A DNA stretch of 64,000 nt, from positions 1,984,001 through 2,048,000 of the forward strand of contig OY762936.1 of the NCBI GenBank assembly GCA_963666935.1, given 5' to 3'. Position numbers and translations under genes: made by a program. The notes below the pieces were generated by a model. It had not been told where the DNA came from. It made no database searches and saw only the letters and a list, made by a program, of their open reading frames with translations. Below, in pieces: positions 35,105-44,320 of this stretch (its first letter is position 1; the number at the start of each line of letters is the position of its first letter). This stretch comes from G963666935 sp963666935 (lineage in GTDB: Bacteria > Bacillota > Clostridia > Christensenellales > CAG-138).

Positions 35105-35221
35105 AAGAACACCTCATTCTGTAAGATTGATCCTGCAAGCTTTATGAAAGCGGCAGGCATTTCCCCATCCTTGGTTCGCATTTGGGGGCAGCTTTCCTAT
35201 GGAATTTCTTTTGCGCAGAGC

Positions 35222-36100
35222 TTATTCTACGGGCAACTTGAGGAAATCCGCTTCGGCCAAACTCTCCATGCACGCAAGCGAAGCGTTAAAGCTCCCCTGT
35301 AAACGCTGCATGCACTGCTGCTGGTTTTGCAGAATTCCGTTGAAGCGCCGAATCAGCAATTGCCGTTCCTTTTCCCAGTTCTCTTGCCGAGCCACAGCCT
35401 CGTTTTCCTGCCGTTCTTTTTCCCGGATTAACTGCTGGTTCATGTCAATTGTAAGCTGATTCTGAATCTCAAGCGCTTGGTATTGGGCTTGGGCATGATC
35501 CAGTTCAATTTTCATTTGCCCGCACTCCGCTATGGCCGCATCGGTTTCAACTTTCATTTGCTCCGCCTGCTGGGTCTGTTGCTGTAATTGAACGGACAAT
35601 TGCTTGCATTCGTCGGCCTGCGCTAGGGCCTGCATCCGAATTTGTTCGATTTGCTCTTTTGCGCCGTCCGCTTCCTTTTGGGCAAAGCGAATTGATTCCA
35701 GTTCACTTAAGAGTTTTGCATTTTCCTGCTTTATCTCACTGATGGCTTGATCATATTCTGCCGCATTGTTCTGAATCTGCTCCACTTCCTCCTTGGAAAT
35801 CGCCACCAATCCCTGGCCTTTGAGGTAAGTATCGCAATACTTAGGCATATCATTAAGCTTTTGTTCAAAAACATTGGCGCGCTCGCTCTGCTCATCCCGC
35901 TCCCGAGTCATATCCAGCAGACTGGTGCGCATCTCCTCAAAGCGCTCTTGATATACCGTCTCCAGATTGTGGAGCCTGTTCAAGAGCTTTTCAATATAAT
36001 CTTCTACATCTTTGGTGCGATAAGCACCAAGATACTTTTTCAGGGCGTCCTCTTGGACCTGACCTCCCCTGATTTGTTCCAATATTTTATCCGCTGTCAT
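35222..36100 (-). CDS. DivIVA-like coiled-coil protein at the end of the Tad operon
   Basis: A 292-residue protein that is almost wholly coiled coil. The first 60 residues (LKKYLGAYRTKDVEDYIEKL) resemble the DivIVA N-terminal membrane-curvature domain, with long Glu/Gln-rich heptads after it and a short distinct tail. DivIVA proteins mark cell poles and division sites. It overlaps the preceding DUF192 gene by 14 bases and is the last gene of the Tad operon, so it might place the pilus machine in the cell. That role is inferred from position only. Confidence 0.65.
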   Translation of the reverse strand: MTADKILEQIRGGQVQEDALKKYLGAYRTKDVEDYIEKLLNRLHNLETVYQERFEEMRTSLLDMTRERDEQSERANVFEQKLNDMPKYCDTYLKGQGLVAISKEEVEQIQNNAAEYDQAISEIKQENAKLLSELESIRFAQKEADGAKEQIEQIRMQALAQADECKQLSVQLQQQTQQAEQMKVETDAAIAECGQMKIELDHAQAQYQALEIQNQLTIDMNQQLIREKERQENEAVARQENWEKERQLLIRRFNGILQNQQQCMQRLQGSFNASLACMESLAEADFLKLPVE

Positions 36101-36467
36101 TTGTACTCTTCTCCCTCAACTGCGCAGAATGAATGGCAATTGTGTCTCCGGATTCCAGCATAAACTGTCGGGCACTGCCAGCCGCCACCTCAAGGACATA
36201 GGCAGCCTCTTTTACCCTTGTCCCTATTTTATCAGGTGACAGGGTCTCAACACAAGCAATTTTGAGATCCTTTGTGATCAACACCACGTCGATAGGGAAG
36301 CGCATAAAAAAGGTGTGTACCTGGTTGCATGGAGAAATCAACAGCCCTTCGCCGGGCAATAGGCACCGTTTTCCCAGCAGCCCTTTTAAACGGCTGAAAA
36401 AACGATCTGCCAGCCTGACGTTATCCCAAAGCATTTTCCCTTGGCACATGATCTGTTCCATCGACAT
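36087..36467 (-). CDS. DUF192 family protein
   Basis: A 126-residue DUF192 protein: a strand-rich fold with RFFSRLKGLLGKRCLLPGEG, CNQVHTFFMRFPIDVV, then VKEAAYVLEVAAGSA and DTIAIH. DUF192 proteins are often found next to Tad/Flp pilus genes in Firmicutes and Actinobacteria, but their molecular task is not settled. It lacks a signal peptide. Within the operon it lies between tadC and the DivIVA-like gene. Confidence 0.85.
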   Translation of the reverse strand: MSMEQIMCQGKMLWDNVRLADRFFSRLKGLLGKRCLLPGEGLLISPCNQVHTFFMRFPIDVVLITKDLKIACVETLSPDKIGTRVKEAAYVLEVAAGSARQFMLESGDTIAIHSAQLREKSTNDSG

Positions 36468-36483
36468 TTCCTTTAAATTTGGC

Positions 36484-37407
36484 TTATTTTTTGATTACGC
36501 TGATCAAGGTAGGCCCGAGGAGGATAATAAACATCACCGGAAAAATAAAGACGACCATGGGCAGCATCATTTTTACCGGAGCCTTCATGCCCTTTTCCTG
36601 CGCGTGCTGTCTGCGGCTGACCCGAAGCTGCTGCGCTTGAGCGAGAAGCACATTTTTCATGGGAGTTCCAAACTTTTCTGATTGCACAACTGCGGATATA
36701 AATGTCTGAAGTTCCGAAACATTGCTTCTTTGGCTTAAAGAGACCAGGGCGTCCCGCCTCGGCTTTCCCATTTTGATCTCGTGGTAAACCTGGCTAAATT
36801 CATCAATCAGCGGTCCCTTAAAACGCTCAATGACCTTTAAGAGCGCGGAGTCAAAGCTCAATCCCGCTTCAATGCTAACGCATAACACGTCCAGGACATT
36901 GGGCAGCTGATTTTGAAGCGCAAGCTGTCTGCTTTTGATGCGGGACTTAATAAGATATCTTGGGATCAGAACCATACTGAATAGCGAAAAAATCAAAATA
37001 ACCAACTGCAATTGAATATCGTTTACCAGAGTCAGGGCTGCAGCGATTCCTGCCGCCAGCAAACCCGCTTCAACCATGAGGCGAAGAAAAATGAACTCCT
37101 GCACCGAAAGATGGATTCCCGCAAGGCGCAGTTCATTTTCCATTTGCAGGTTGCGTTCATTGATCTTTTCGGAGCCTTTTTTATTTTTGGACGGCCGTCT
37201 GGCAAAACTGGAAAATATTTTTTTCCAGACGGGAAAAATATAACGCTGATAGAAGCTCTTTTCCAGCTCGTCGTCGATATACCTTACCCCTGTGCCCATC
37301 CATTCCAATTGCTGTTTTTTTGCAATCTCGCTTTTTACTGTCCCGGAAAAGCACAGTATCGTAAGAAACACGGTAAAAATGGAAAAACTTACAATCAAAA
37401 ATATCAT
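36484..37407 (-). CDS. tadC: Tad pilus inner-membrane platform protein
   Basis: A 307-residue type II secretion F domain protein with N-terminal and C-terminal transmembrane helices; the conserved block LPNVLDVLCVSIEAGLSFDSAL and KVIERFKGPLIDEFSQV are typical of TadC. With TadB it forms the platform on which the TadA ATPase acts. It lies 12 bases after tadB. Usual length for the family. Confidence 0.9.
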   Translation of the reverse strand: MIFLIVSFSIFTVFLTILCFSGTVKSEIAKKQQLEWMGTGVRYIDDELEKSFYQRYIFPVWKKIFSSFARRPSKNKKGSEKINERNLQMENELRLAGIHLSVQEFIFLRLMVEAGLLAAGIAAALTLVNDIQLQLVILIFSLFSMVLIPRYLIKSRIKSRQLALQNQLPNVLDVLCVSIEAGLSFDSALLKVIERFKGPLIDEFSQVYHEIKMGKPRRDALVSLSQRSNVSELQTFISAVVQSEKFGTPMKNVLLAQAQQLRVSRRQHAQEKGMKAPVKMMLPMVVFIFPVMFIILLGPTLISVIKK

Positions 37408-37419
37408 TGCAGTTTCCTC

Positions 37420-38343
37420 CTAATACTTGATGGTAACGATCCTCTTAATAATAATAAAACCGATTACTTCCATTGCCGCTCCGGCGATCAGCATGCCGAT
37501 GCCCAGAGAGGTTTCAAAGAATGTCTGGATGTAGGCAGGGTTGATCAGCATAAGCGCACCTCCGATCCCCACCGGGATCATCCCCACCACGACGCTGCTC
37601 GTGCGTCCCGTGGCCGTCATCACACGAATGTCGTCTTTGAGTTTCAGCCTTTCCTTGATCGTGACCGAAATGTTTTCAAGGATTCCCAGCAGGTTCCCTC
37701 CCACCTGGCGCTGAATTTGCACCGCAGAAACCATCAGCATGAGGTCGGTGCTTTGCACTCTCTTGAGCATGTGATCCAGCGCAGCATCCATGCTGTTGCC
37801 CAGCTGAATTTCTTTTGCGGTTCTAGAAAATTCACGAGCGATTGGGTCTTGCATTTCTCTTGCGATATTGGTCATCGCCTGCTGAAAGGTGAGCCCCGAG
37901 CGCAGGCAGTTGCCCATAAGCAGCAGAGCGTCTCCCAGCTGCTTTTCAAACAGAATCACCCGCTTTTTCTTGCATCGAATCACGATGATAGGCGGCGTCA
38001 AAATTCCAATCAACAAAAGGGCAAAGATTGTGATGGGGTGCCCGTTTAGCAATGCGCCCATCCCGCTGGGCAGCAGCACGGCGACAAGCCAGAGAAGCAA
38101 GAACTCTTCCGGCCTCATCCGAATCCCTGCGGAAAGGATCTCTTCTTCAAAAACTTTGGAGACGGCAATCTTATGACGGCGCTCCCTTTTTTCCCGTTTC
38201 AAATTGGGCTGTTCCACTTTGCCTAACAGCGCCGAAAGGCGACGATCCACCGTCATACGCTCCTCTGAGCTGAGCGACAATAGGAAGGTAGCGATTAAAA
38301 ATATAAATAATGCAACTGAAGCAGAGAGCAAAAAGATTTGCAT
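37420..38343 (-). CDS. tadB: Tad pilus inner-membrane platform protein
   Basis: A 307-residue type II secretion F domain protein. LGDALLLMGNCLRSGLTFQQAMTNIA and LKLDDIRVMTATGRTSS are the TadB signature segments, with transmembrane helices at both ends. It is the partner of TadC and is encoded 30 bases after tadA. Confidence 0.9.
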   Translation of the reverse strand: MQIFLLSASVALFIFLIATFLLSLSSEERMTVDRRLSALLGKVEQPNLKREKRERRHKIAVSKVFEEEILSAGIRMRPEEFLLLWLVAVLLPSGMGALLNGHPITIFALLLIGILTPPIIVIRCKKKRVILFEKQLGDALLLMGNCLRSGLTFQQAMTNIAREMQDPIAREFSRTAKEIQLGNSMDAALDHMLKRVQSTDLMLMVSAVQIQRQVGGNLLGILENISVTIKERLKLKDDIRVMTATGRTSSVVVGMIPVGIGGALMLINPAYIQTFFETSLGIGMLIAGAAMEVIGFIIIKRIVTIKY

Positions 38344-38373
38344 CGTCTTTCCTTTCCCGAAGAAGCATTGTGC

Positions 38374-39702
38374 CTAAGCGAACCACTCCTCGTGTATGGG
38401 CACTCCGTTGCCTCGAATCCTTTCAAGGCACTGCGGATGGATGCCCGTGCTTTTAAACTTGCCAATAAACTTACCCTGACTGTCCAGTTGCCCTTGTGTT
38501 TCAAAGACGAACAGATCCTGCATGCTTACCACGTCGCCTTCCATTCCGGTGATCTCCGTGATGTTTGTAACCCGGCGAGTGCCGTCCCGGAACCTGGATT
38601 GCTGTACAATGATATCGATGGCTGACGCCACTTGGCTTCGAATGGCAAAAAGGGGAAGTTCCATGCCGGCCATCATCACCATTGTCTCGATACGCGCAAT
38701 GGTATCCCTTGGCGAATTGGCATGGGTTGTCGTCAGGGACCCGTCATGGCCCGTATTCATCGCCTGAAGCATATCCAGCGCCTCGCTGGAGCGCACCTCG
38801 CCGACAATAATCCGATCGGGACGCATACGGAGCGCATTGCGCACCAGGTCCCGGATGGAGATCTGTCCGCGCCCTTCCGTATTTGCCGGACGGCTTTCCA
38901 ATGTTACCACATGATTCTGATCCAGCTGGATTTCTGCGGCATCCTCAATCGTAACGATGCGTTCATCTTCCGGAATGAATCCTGAAAGTATGTTGAGCAG
39001 GGTTGTTTTACCGCTTCCGGTACCGCCGGACACGATGACGTTCATTCTTCCTTTTACGCAGGCTTCCAAAAAGCTGACCATCTTGGGCGAGATCGAGCCA
39101 AATGCAATTAGGTCTTTCGCTTTAAATGGCGTTTTTGAGAATTTTCGTATGGTAACCACCGGCCCCACAAGGGACAATGGAGGAAGAATGACGTTTACGC
39201 GGGAACCGTCCTTCAACCGGGCGTCCACCATCGGGCTGGCTTCGTCCACGTGGCGGCCGATGGAGGAGACAATGCGTTCAATTATGTTGAGTAAATGGGC
39301 CTGATCTCTTAAGGCCACTTCCACCTGATGGAGCTTTCCTTGTTTTTCGATGTAGATTTGCTGGTGACCGTTTATCATGATTTCGGTAATGGCCGGATCG
39401 GCCAAAAGCGGTTCCAACGGACCGTATCCCATGATGTCATCGAACAGCTCGTTGGCAATGCGGTTGCGCTCCGTCCGATTGACTTCCTCGGCCTGGGAAG
39501 CGAGGACTTCCTCCAATTTATCGCGAATGGCAGCGGGATCGGAATCGGTTACGTTGTTTAGCGCCTCTATCGTATGGCTCCGAATCCTTTCCTTCAGGCG
39601 GTCGTAAGCATCATTTACACGAACCTTCACCATAGGCTCTTCCGTTCCCTCCGGGGGAGCGGCTTCCCCTCGCTGCTGCTCCAGCCGGCTCAATAAGCTC
39701 AC
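38374..39702 (-). CDS. tadA: Tad pilus assembly ATPase (CpaF/TadA)
   Basis: A 442-residue type II/IV secretion ATPase that powers pilin polymerisation. Residues 226-233 are Walker A (GGTGSGKT), the Asp-box region is [11 protein letters not shown], Walker B is RIIVGEVR (297-304), and the His box is [13 protein letters not shown] (318-330). The N-terminal domain has [18 protein letters not shown] and RKGSRVN-like [11 protein letters not shown]. Its start overlaps the tadZ stop by 4 bases. Confidence 0.95.
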   Translation of the reverse strand: MSLLSRLEQQRGEAAPPEGTEEPMVKVRVNDAYDRLKERIRSHTIEALNNVTDSDPAAIRDKLEEVLASQAEEVNRTERNRIANELFDDIMGYGPLEPLLADPAITEIMINGHQQIYIEKQGKLHQVEVALRDQAHLLNIIERIVSSIGRHVDEASPMVDARLKDGSRVNVILPPLSLVGPVVTIRKFSKTPFKAKDLIAFGSISPKMVSFLEACVKGRMNVIVSGGTGSGKTTLLNILSGFIPEDERIVTIEDAAEIQLDQNHVVTLESRPANTEGRGQISIRDLVRNALRMRPDRIIVGEVRSSEALDMLQAMNTGHDGSLTTTHANSPRDTIARIETMVMMAGMELPLFAIRSQVASAIDIIVQQSRFRDGTRRVTNITEITGMEGDVVSMQDLFVFETQGQLDSQGKFIGKFKSTGIHPQCLERIRGNGVPIHEEWFA

Positions 39703-40835
39703 TTCTTTTTCCTCCGATCGCTTTTTTCAGCCCAGTGGCCTGCCAAACGCTGTATTCCCAAAGAAATGGGGGCTTTGGGCATACCGATTACAAAAGGCAT
39801 GCCCCTTTGCTGGCTTAGCCGGGCGGATTTCGCGTCTTCAGGAAGCGCATAAGAAACGGGACTTTCCAAAAGCTGTTCAAAATCCCTGTGTGTCAGAACG
39901 CTTTTATAATCCGCGTTAATCAAAAAAAGCACCTTTTCTTCCTGCTGCAGGGTCCGAAAGATCCCCATGGCCAGTTTTGCAGCGCGGAAGCTGGAAATAT
40001 CCAGCCGCGAAACCATGAGGATGTGGTCTGAATTCTCCAATGCGGTCAGCGTGCATTCAGATAGATCGCTTGGCAAATCCACGATAATAAAGTCATAGAA
40101 AGGCCGCATCTGGTTCACGAGGGCTTCCACATGTTTTGGCGTTACATACTCGGCGAATTCCGGCGCGGACGGCGAGCATAGAACGCTTACGCCGCTTGTA
40201 TGCTGTATGGAAAAGCTCCTGATATCGTCGATGGTAAAAGCGTGCTTCTCCTGTACCAATTCTGCGATGGTGTCTTTTGCATTGATGTTGAGAAACAGCG
40301 CCGCATCTCCATACAGAAGGCAGAGGTCAATCAACGCGGTTCGGTACCCTAACTGGGCCAGCGATACCGCCAGATTCACAGCAATTGTGGTTTTACCCAC
40401 GCCGCCTTTTCCGCCATAGACCGAGATCACGTGGGGGTCCCTTCCTGCTTCCCCCAACCGGCCCTGCTCGAAAACCGCCGCCTGAATCAGGGAATCCTTC
40501 AACGTATCCAGATCATTCCTGTCCGCCACCAGCCTGAAGCCGGATTGCATTGCATTTTGAATCACCTGCATGCTTGGCTGATCCGTCAGCAGCACCAGTG
40601 TACAACCCGCATAGCCCTGATATATCCTTTGCGCAATCTCCATCACGCCGGCTTCATCTTTATCCGCAACCAGCAGAACGACATGGGGCGCATACCCATT
40701 AATTTTGGCAAGGACGGAAGGGTCCATGGCAGTGAACCCCACAAGCGCAATCTCCTGCTCTTTTGCAAGCTTCTGACGGATTGCAAGGCGAATCTCCTCG
40801 CTGTTTACCGCTACAAGCACCTTATATTTCAACAT
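39699..40835 (-). CDS. tadZ: Tad pilus localisation protein, receiver plus MinD-type ATPase
   Basis: A 378-residue CpaE/TadZ protein. The first 125 residues are an atypical receiver domain (KVLVAVNSEEIRLAI...VVLLVADKDEAG). A deviant Walker A of the ParA/MinD family (GGKGGVGKTT) comes at about residue 140, with a LIDLCLLYGD switch and FIIVDLPSD Walker B. TadZ binds to the pole and recruits the machine. It is followed by tadA with a 4-base overlap. Confidence 0.92.
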   Translation of the reverse strand: MLKYKVLVAVNSEEIRLAIRQKLAKEQEIALVGFTAMDPSVLAKINGYAPHVVLLVADKDEAGVMEIAQRIYQGYAGCTLVLLTDQPSMQVIQNAMQSGFRLVADRNDLDTLKDSLIQAAVFEQGRLGEAGRDPHVISVYGGKGGVGKTTIAVNLAVSLAQLGYRTALIDLCLLYGDAALFLNINAKDTIAELVQEKHAFTIDDIRSFSIQHTSGVSVLCSPSAPEFAEYVTPKHVEALVNQMRPFYDFIIVDLPSDLSECTLTALENSDHILMVSRLDISSFRAAKLAMGIFRTLQQEEKVLFLINADYKSVLTHRDFEQLLESPVSYALPEDAKSARLSQQRGMPFVIGMPKAPISLGIQRLAGHWAEKSDRRKKK

Positions 40836-40887
40836 CTTCTCACCACCTTCATGAAAACAACTCGTTCAATTTCCTTTCGAAAAACAA

Positions 40888-41565
40888 TTAAGAGGAATAG
40901 TTCCCCGGATTTATAATTTTATCATCCAAGATCGGCCGAAGCACCAGCCGCAGTCTTCCGTTAGATGCGGCATAGTTGATTTTCAAGGCTTCCGCCGGCG
41001 TAACAGACAGCGTCACAGTGGTATAACTTGCCGCAGAATCTGCCGCGGCTTTTTTTGTGCCCACTTCCAGAACAAGCACATTCTCCACCAGCGATGTCGA
41101 AACTGGATCGTTACTTTCCGCGGGAATTACGGTAGCAATCACATCCACATAATCGCCCTTTGCGATATACCCTGAAACCCCGGATATATCGTCCACCCCA
41201 ACGGAGATCGCTCTTTGCCCTTCTTCCAGCGCCAGAGAAAGCGTTCCGCTCTCTTTTCCTTTTTCCACGAGCTGCGGTGAAAGAACCTGCTCACTTGGAA
41301 GCAGGGGATATTTGTTTATTGTCCCGATGACCTGGCTGAGGCTGGTTGCCGCATAGGAATTGATTCCCTCGCTGGGAAGCGTGGCCAACGTTACCATATC
41401 CGCGGTAATCAGCGTATTTGCCGGGATTTCCATAACCGCCACTACAACCTGACCTTTTGTGACGGCCTGCATCTGCGCCTTTTGCTCAATGGAAGACGCA
41501 AAAAAGTATACCGCAATCCCGACGACTACCGCCATGAATAATGATAGCAAATAGATCTTCTTCAA
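40888..41565 (-). CDS. cpaB: Flp pilus assembly protein CpaB/RcpC
   Basis: A 225-residue protein with an N-terminal transmembrane segment (LLSLFMAVVVGIAVYFFASS) and then a SAF-type domain (VVVAVMEIPANTLITADMV) and a C-terminal beta-rich region (VDVIATVIPAE, VTLSVTPAEALK). CpaB/RcpC binds peptidoglycan or acts at the secretion pore in Gram-negative bacteria; in a Gram-positive host it probably sits outside the membrane. It starts 14 bases after the TadG-like gene. Confidence 0.9.
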   Translation of the reverse strand: MKKIYLLSLFMAVVVGIAVYFFASSIEQKAQMQAVTKGQVVVAVMEIPANTLITADMVTLATLPSEGINSYAATSLSQVIGTINKYPLLPSEQVLSPQLVEKGKESGTLSLALEEGQRAISVGVDDISGVSGYIAKGDYVDVIATVIPAESNDPVSTSLVENVLVLEVGTKKAAADSAASYTTVTLSVTPAEALKINYAASNGRLRLVLRPILDDKIINPGNYSS

Positions 41566-41579
41566 TTTCGTCCTCCCGA

Positions 41580-42563
41580 TTATTCCACAAGGCGTGCCCG
41601 GTAGATGCCATAATCGCCTGCGCCGCCTGGAACTCCGCCTATTTCTCCGCTTTGCACATGCAGGTCTACCTTTGAGGCAACGATCTCCCCGTTTCCGTTT
41701 AACCCTTCCAGCACGAACGGCGCAAATCCTTCAACCTGGATCTGTTTGTTGCCTGCAGTCGTATAAACGATAATCAATACGACCCTAGGACAATTCGGAT
41801 CAAAATGTTCCACAGTACATCCCCCTTGGCTTGGGAAATGCGTACACTGCGTATAACGCGTCACAAAAGCGTCTGTCGTGGGCCCCGACATGTTGCCGGG
41901 CTCAACCGGCAGGATATCACCCACCCGCAGAACGCCATCATAGCCGAAGCACAGCCAACTTTCAAAATCCTGCGCGCCGCCTCCCTTCACCCCGTCCAGA
42001 TCCAGGGCTCCGAAGAAGCCTTCCGTTCCACCACCGCCACCGTATTTAATAACCAAGTCCTGGCCTCCTGTTTCGAGAAGCGCCTCATCTAGGCGGCTTG
42101 TTTCTATGCCTAGCGGAACGGCGCCAGTTGTTGACGAAACAGTCTCCAGCTTCACTTTTGCCGCTTTGGTGACCGTAGTGCCATCGATGCCCACAATTGG
42201 GCCAAAATAATAGGATACTTCATCTGTTAGGCTCACGCGAACGCTATAGTATTTCCCGCCGACACTATCCTCCAGCGTCACTGATTCTACATTGCCAATT
42301 CCATTTTTTTGCGCATATTCCGCGGCGATCTGCGTCGCCTGCTGGATCTTGTCCGCATCGTCCACTGCAATCGGGAGGATAGAACTCACGGCAAAAGCTG
42401 CCGCATCTGCGGCATTTTGGGTGGCGCTCTCCTGCATATATGCTGAGCCCAGATCTACCACAAGGCCAGAAAATGCAAGGACAGCCACAAAAACGATTGC
42501 CGCAACAACTGTAATGGCGCCGTCTTCACGCTTCCAAATCTTAATCAATTTAATTGGGACCAC
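41580..42563 (-). CDS. TadG-like pilus assembly protein
   Basis: A 327-residue protein whose N-terminus DGAITVVAAIVFVAVLAFSGLVVDLG plus the downstream QNAADAAAFA is the pilin-like helix of the TadG N-terminal family. A globular, secreted C-terminal part of about 270 residues is rich in glycine and beta strands and has two cysteines (GGCTVEHFDPNC) that may form a disulfide. It starts 3 bases after tadE. It is probably a minor pseudopilin or surface component of the Flp fibre. Confidence 0.85.
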   Translation of the reverse strand: MVPIKLIKIWKREDGAITVVAAIVFVAVLAFSGLVVDLGSAYMQESATQNAADAAAFAVSSILPIAVDDADKIQQATQIAAEYAQKNGIGNVESVTLEDSVGGKYYSVRVSLTDEVSYYFGPIVGIDGTTVTKAAKVKLETVSSTTGAVPLGIETSRLDEALLETGGQDLVIKYGGGGGTEGFFGALDLDGVKGGGAQDFESWLCFGYDGVLRVGDILPVEPGNMSGPTTDAFVTRYTQCTHFPSQGGCTVEHFDPNCPRVVLIIVYTTAGNKQIQVEGFAPFVLEGLNGNGEIVASKVDLHVQSGEIGGVPGGAGDYGIYRARLVE

Positions 42564-42566
42564 CCC

Positions 42567-42977
42567 CTAGCCTATGCGCATCACGCTTGTGGATTGTACG
42601 TCGACAACCTGGCTCGGAACAAAAATTCCGGCAATGGGCGTTAACACTTTTACGCCTTTGGTCACCGTGACCTGAACATCAGTCCACTCCGTTCCTGCAA
42701 CAACCTGTGTTTCTACTGTAAGATCAGTCGAATCGATTCCTGACACAGACAGAACCCGACTCGTGACCAAGGCAGATAAATCCGCCTCGTCGGAATTTAC
42801 CACCGCAAACCTTGCGCCTTCCCTACTGCAATTATTGACTGAGAGCTGGTTTGAAAAAATCCAGCCAAAATCAATAATCCCGCACAGCACAACCAGAAAC
42901 AAAGGAATCACAAGGGCTGCTTCCACAATCGATTGGCCCTCTTCTCTTTTGAGCCATAGAAATTTTCTTTTTTTCAT
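42567..42977 (-). CDS. tadE: TadE-like minor pseudopilin
   Basis: A 136-residue pseudopilin. After a short basic leader (MKKRKFLWLKR) comes EEGQSIVEAALVIPLFLVV, the prepilin-peptidase cleavage region and hydrophobic helix of TadE. A beta-rich domain follows. The start is 42977, which follows GGGAGGAACAAGAGC; the longer frame to 43046 crosses a perfect hairpin and is rejected. Confidence 0.9.
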   Translation of the reverse strand: MKKRKFLWLKREEGQSIVEAALVIPLFLVVLCGIIDFGWIFSNQLSVNNCSREGARFAVVNSDEADLSALVTSRVLSVSGIDSTDLTVETQVVAGTEWTDVQVTVTKGVKVLTPIAGIFVPSQVVDVQSTSVMRIG

Positions 42978-43020
42978 GCTCTTGTTCCTCCCTGTATCCG
43001 TCCATTTCTTGACGAATATG

Positions 43021-43054
43021 GTTGTCCATTGCCTTTTAGAGGGCAATGGACAAC
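43021..43054. other. Strong perfect hairpin between the pilin genes and tadE
   Basis: GTTGTCCATTGCC and GGCAATGGACAAC form a perfect 13-bp stem with a 7-8 nt loop. There is no U-run on the minus-strand exit, so it is not a classic terminator. It lies 14 bases after the second pilin stop. In pilin operons such a stem could block 3' exonucleases or mark an RNA processing site that raises pilin levels above those of the machine. Confidence 0.75.
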
Positions 43055-43067
43055 CAAACCATACGTC

Positions 43068-43247
43068 TTAGGAGCCAGAACTAACTGTAGGCATCTGGTC
43101 ATTGGCAGCCTGAAAGATTGCCTTTACCTTAGGCCCCAAAAGGATAAGCACGCCAATGGCCGCTACTGCGATCAGTCCAAGAATCAGGCCGTATTCAACC
43201 ATGCCCTGTCCGTTTTCGTCTGCAAGAATCATTTCCAAGTTTTTCAT
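43068..43247 (-). CDS. flp: Flp-type pilin (second copy)
   Basis: A 59-residue Flp/Fap pilin. Short leader MKNLEMILADENGQG, then the cleavage and Glu-Tyr motif GMVEYGLILGLIAVAAIGVL, a hydrophobic helix, and the tail FQAANDQMPTVSSGS. Mature pilin should begin at MVEYG after cleavage following Gly15, with the Glu+3 and Tyr+4 typical of Flp. AAGGAG lies before the ATG. It is nearly identical to the copy upstream (43312-43491), differing mainly at the first residues and at a few hydrophobic positions. Confidence 0.93.
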   Translation of the reverse strand: MKNLEMILADENGQGMVEYGLILGLIAVAAIGVLILLGPKVKAIFQAANDQMPTVSSGS

Positions 43248-43311
43248 TTCATTTTTCTCCTTAAATTATTAAAAATAGATTTGTTCGCCTGCTTACAAAC
43301 ATGAATACTCG

Positions 43312-43491
43312 TTAGGAACCGGAGCTAACTGTCGGCATCTGATCATTGGCAGCCTGGAACATTGCCTTAATTTTAGGTCCCAAAAGAACCAGTACACCGA
43401 TGGCCGCTACCGCGATGAGCCCCAGAATCAATCCGTACTCAACCATACCTTGTCCGTTTTCGTCCGCAAGAATCATTTCTAATCTTTCCAT
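43312..43491 (-). CDS. flp: Flp-type pilin (first copy)
   Basis: A 59-residue Flp pilin: leader MERLEMILADENGQG, MVEYGLILGLIAVAAIGVL core, tail FQAANDQMPTVSSGS. The ATG at 43491 has GGAGGGG at a good distance and is preferred to the ATG at 43497. It is the major fibre subunit candidate. Differences from copy two are conservative (VLVLLGPKIKAM against ILILLGPKVKAI), so a recent tandem duplication under purifying selection is likely. Confidence 0.93.
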   Translation of the reverse strand: MERLEMILADENGQGMVEYGLILGLIAVAAIGVLVLLGPKIKAMFQAANDQMPTVSSGS

Positions 43492-43522
43492 CCACATCCC
43501 CTCCTTAAATTATTTAAGTTAT

Positions 43523-44167
43523 TTAAATGGCTACTGCCAACGGGAACAAAAGCGCTACCAACATACCAACAGAAAACGGTGGTCCCATTGCCACGCTGGT
43601 TTTTAGGTTTCCCTTTTTTGCAACCAGCAGATAAGAGGAGTAAAGCGCCAGTATGATCGCCATCACTGCAATCGCCTCCAAAATACCAGCGAATCCTAAG
43701 CAAAACCCGGCTACCGCCGCCAGTTTGACATCTCCCCATCCGATTCCAAGTTTTAAAAAGGACGGTAGCAGAAATAATGCGAGTCCAGTTACGAACCCTA
43801 CAATCGCAGGGAAAAGAGAAGCCATACTGCCGCTTGCGATGGACGCTCCCAGCTTGATCGTCAGCAGCATTAGCAGCAGTTCATTGGGGATTTTCCGAAT
43901 CAAAAGATCCGTAACCACAAGGCTCATCAGTACGAGAAAGATCCCCATATATTCAATCCCGCTGACAATATCCTTAATCAAAAATGCAATGAGTCCGCAG
44001 CCCAAAGCGCCGATCGCAACCCAAAGCAGAGATGTCCAGCGTCTGTTAAGGAGCGGGCTTTCCACGGGCTGGCTAACGCGGTTATTGATCAGCAACCGGG
44101 TCACGCATAGTACACATAACCCCATTGCCCCGCCCAGCAGAATGGATAGTATCAGGTATAAACTCAT
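43523..44167 (-). CDS. tadV: Prepilin peptidase, TadV/CpaA type
   Basis: A 214-residue A24-family aspartic membrane protease with about six helices. The two catalytic Asp regions are present: VVTDLLIRKIPN and GIGWGDVKLAAVAG (GxGD). There is no N-methylation cysteine domain, as in short TadV/CpaA forms. It cleaves the Flp and TadE leader peptides. It is the first gene of the operon, 34 bases after the leader terminator, with GGGAGCGAGAGAA before its ATG. Confidence 0.92.
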   Translation of the reverse strand: MSLYLILSILLGGAMGLCVLCVTRLLINNRVSQPVESPLLNRRWTSLLWVAIGALGCGLIAFLIKDIVSGIEYMGIFLVLMSLVVTDLLIRKIPNELLLMLLTIKLGASIASGSMASLFPAIVGFVTGLALFLLPSFLKLGIGWGDVKLAAVAGFCLGFAGILEAIAVMAIILALYSSYLLVAKKGNLKTSVAMGPPFSVGMLVALLFPLAVAI

Positions 44168-44200
44168 TTCTCTCGCTCCCTTAAAAAATCGATTCCTCTG

Positions 44201-44241
44201 AAAAAGAAAAACGCAACTCGTCAGTTTGCCGAGTTGCGTTT
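44201..44241 (-). terminator. Leader terminator before the Tad pilus operon
   Basis: On the minus strand AAACGCAACTCG and CGAGTTGCGTTT are perfect 12-bp arms around a 9-nt loop, followed by TTCTTTTT. It lies between the second c-di-GMP aptamer and the tadV start, so the operon must be switched by read-through of this element. Confidence 0.9.
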
Positions 44242-44320
44242 CGATGTATTTCGCCTTTTTCCGTCACCACTTTTTGTGATGAACAGAGAAAGGTACAAAT
44301 CATGATCCGTAACTTCATTC

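Noticed and set aside
42978..43046. 23-residue extension of TadE
   Set aside because: It crosses the perfect hairpin 43021-43054; a good ribosome site precedes ATG 42977.
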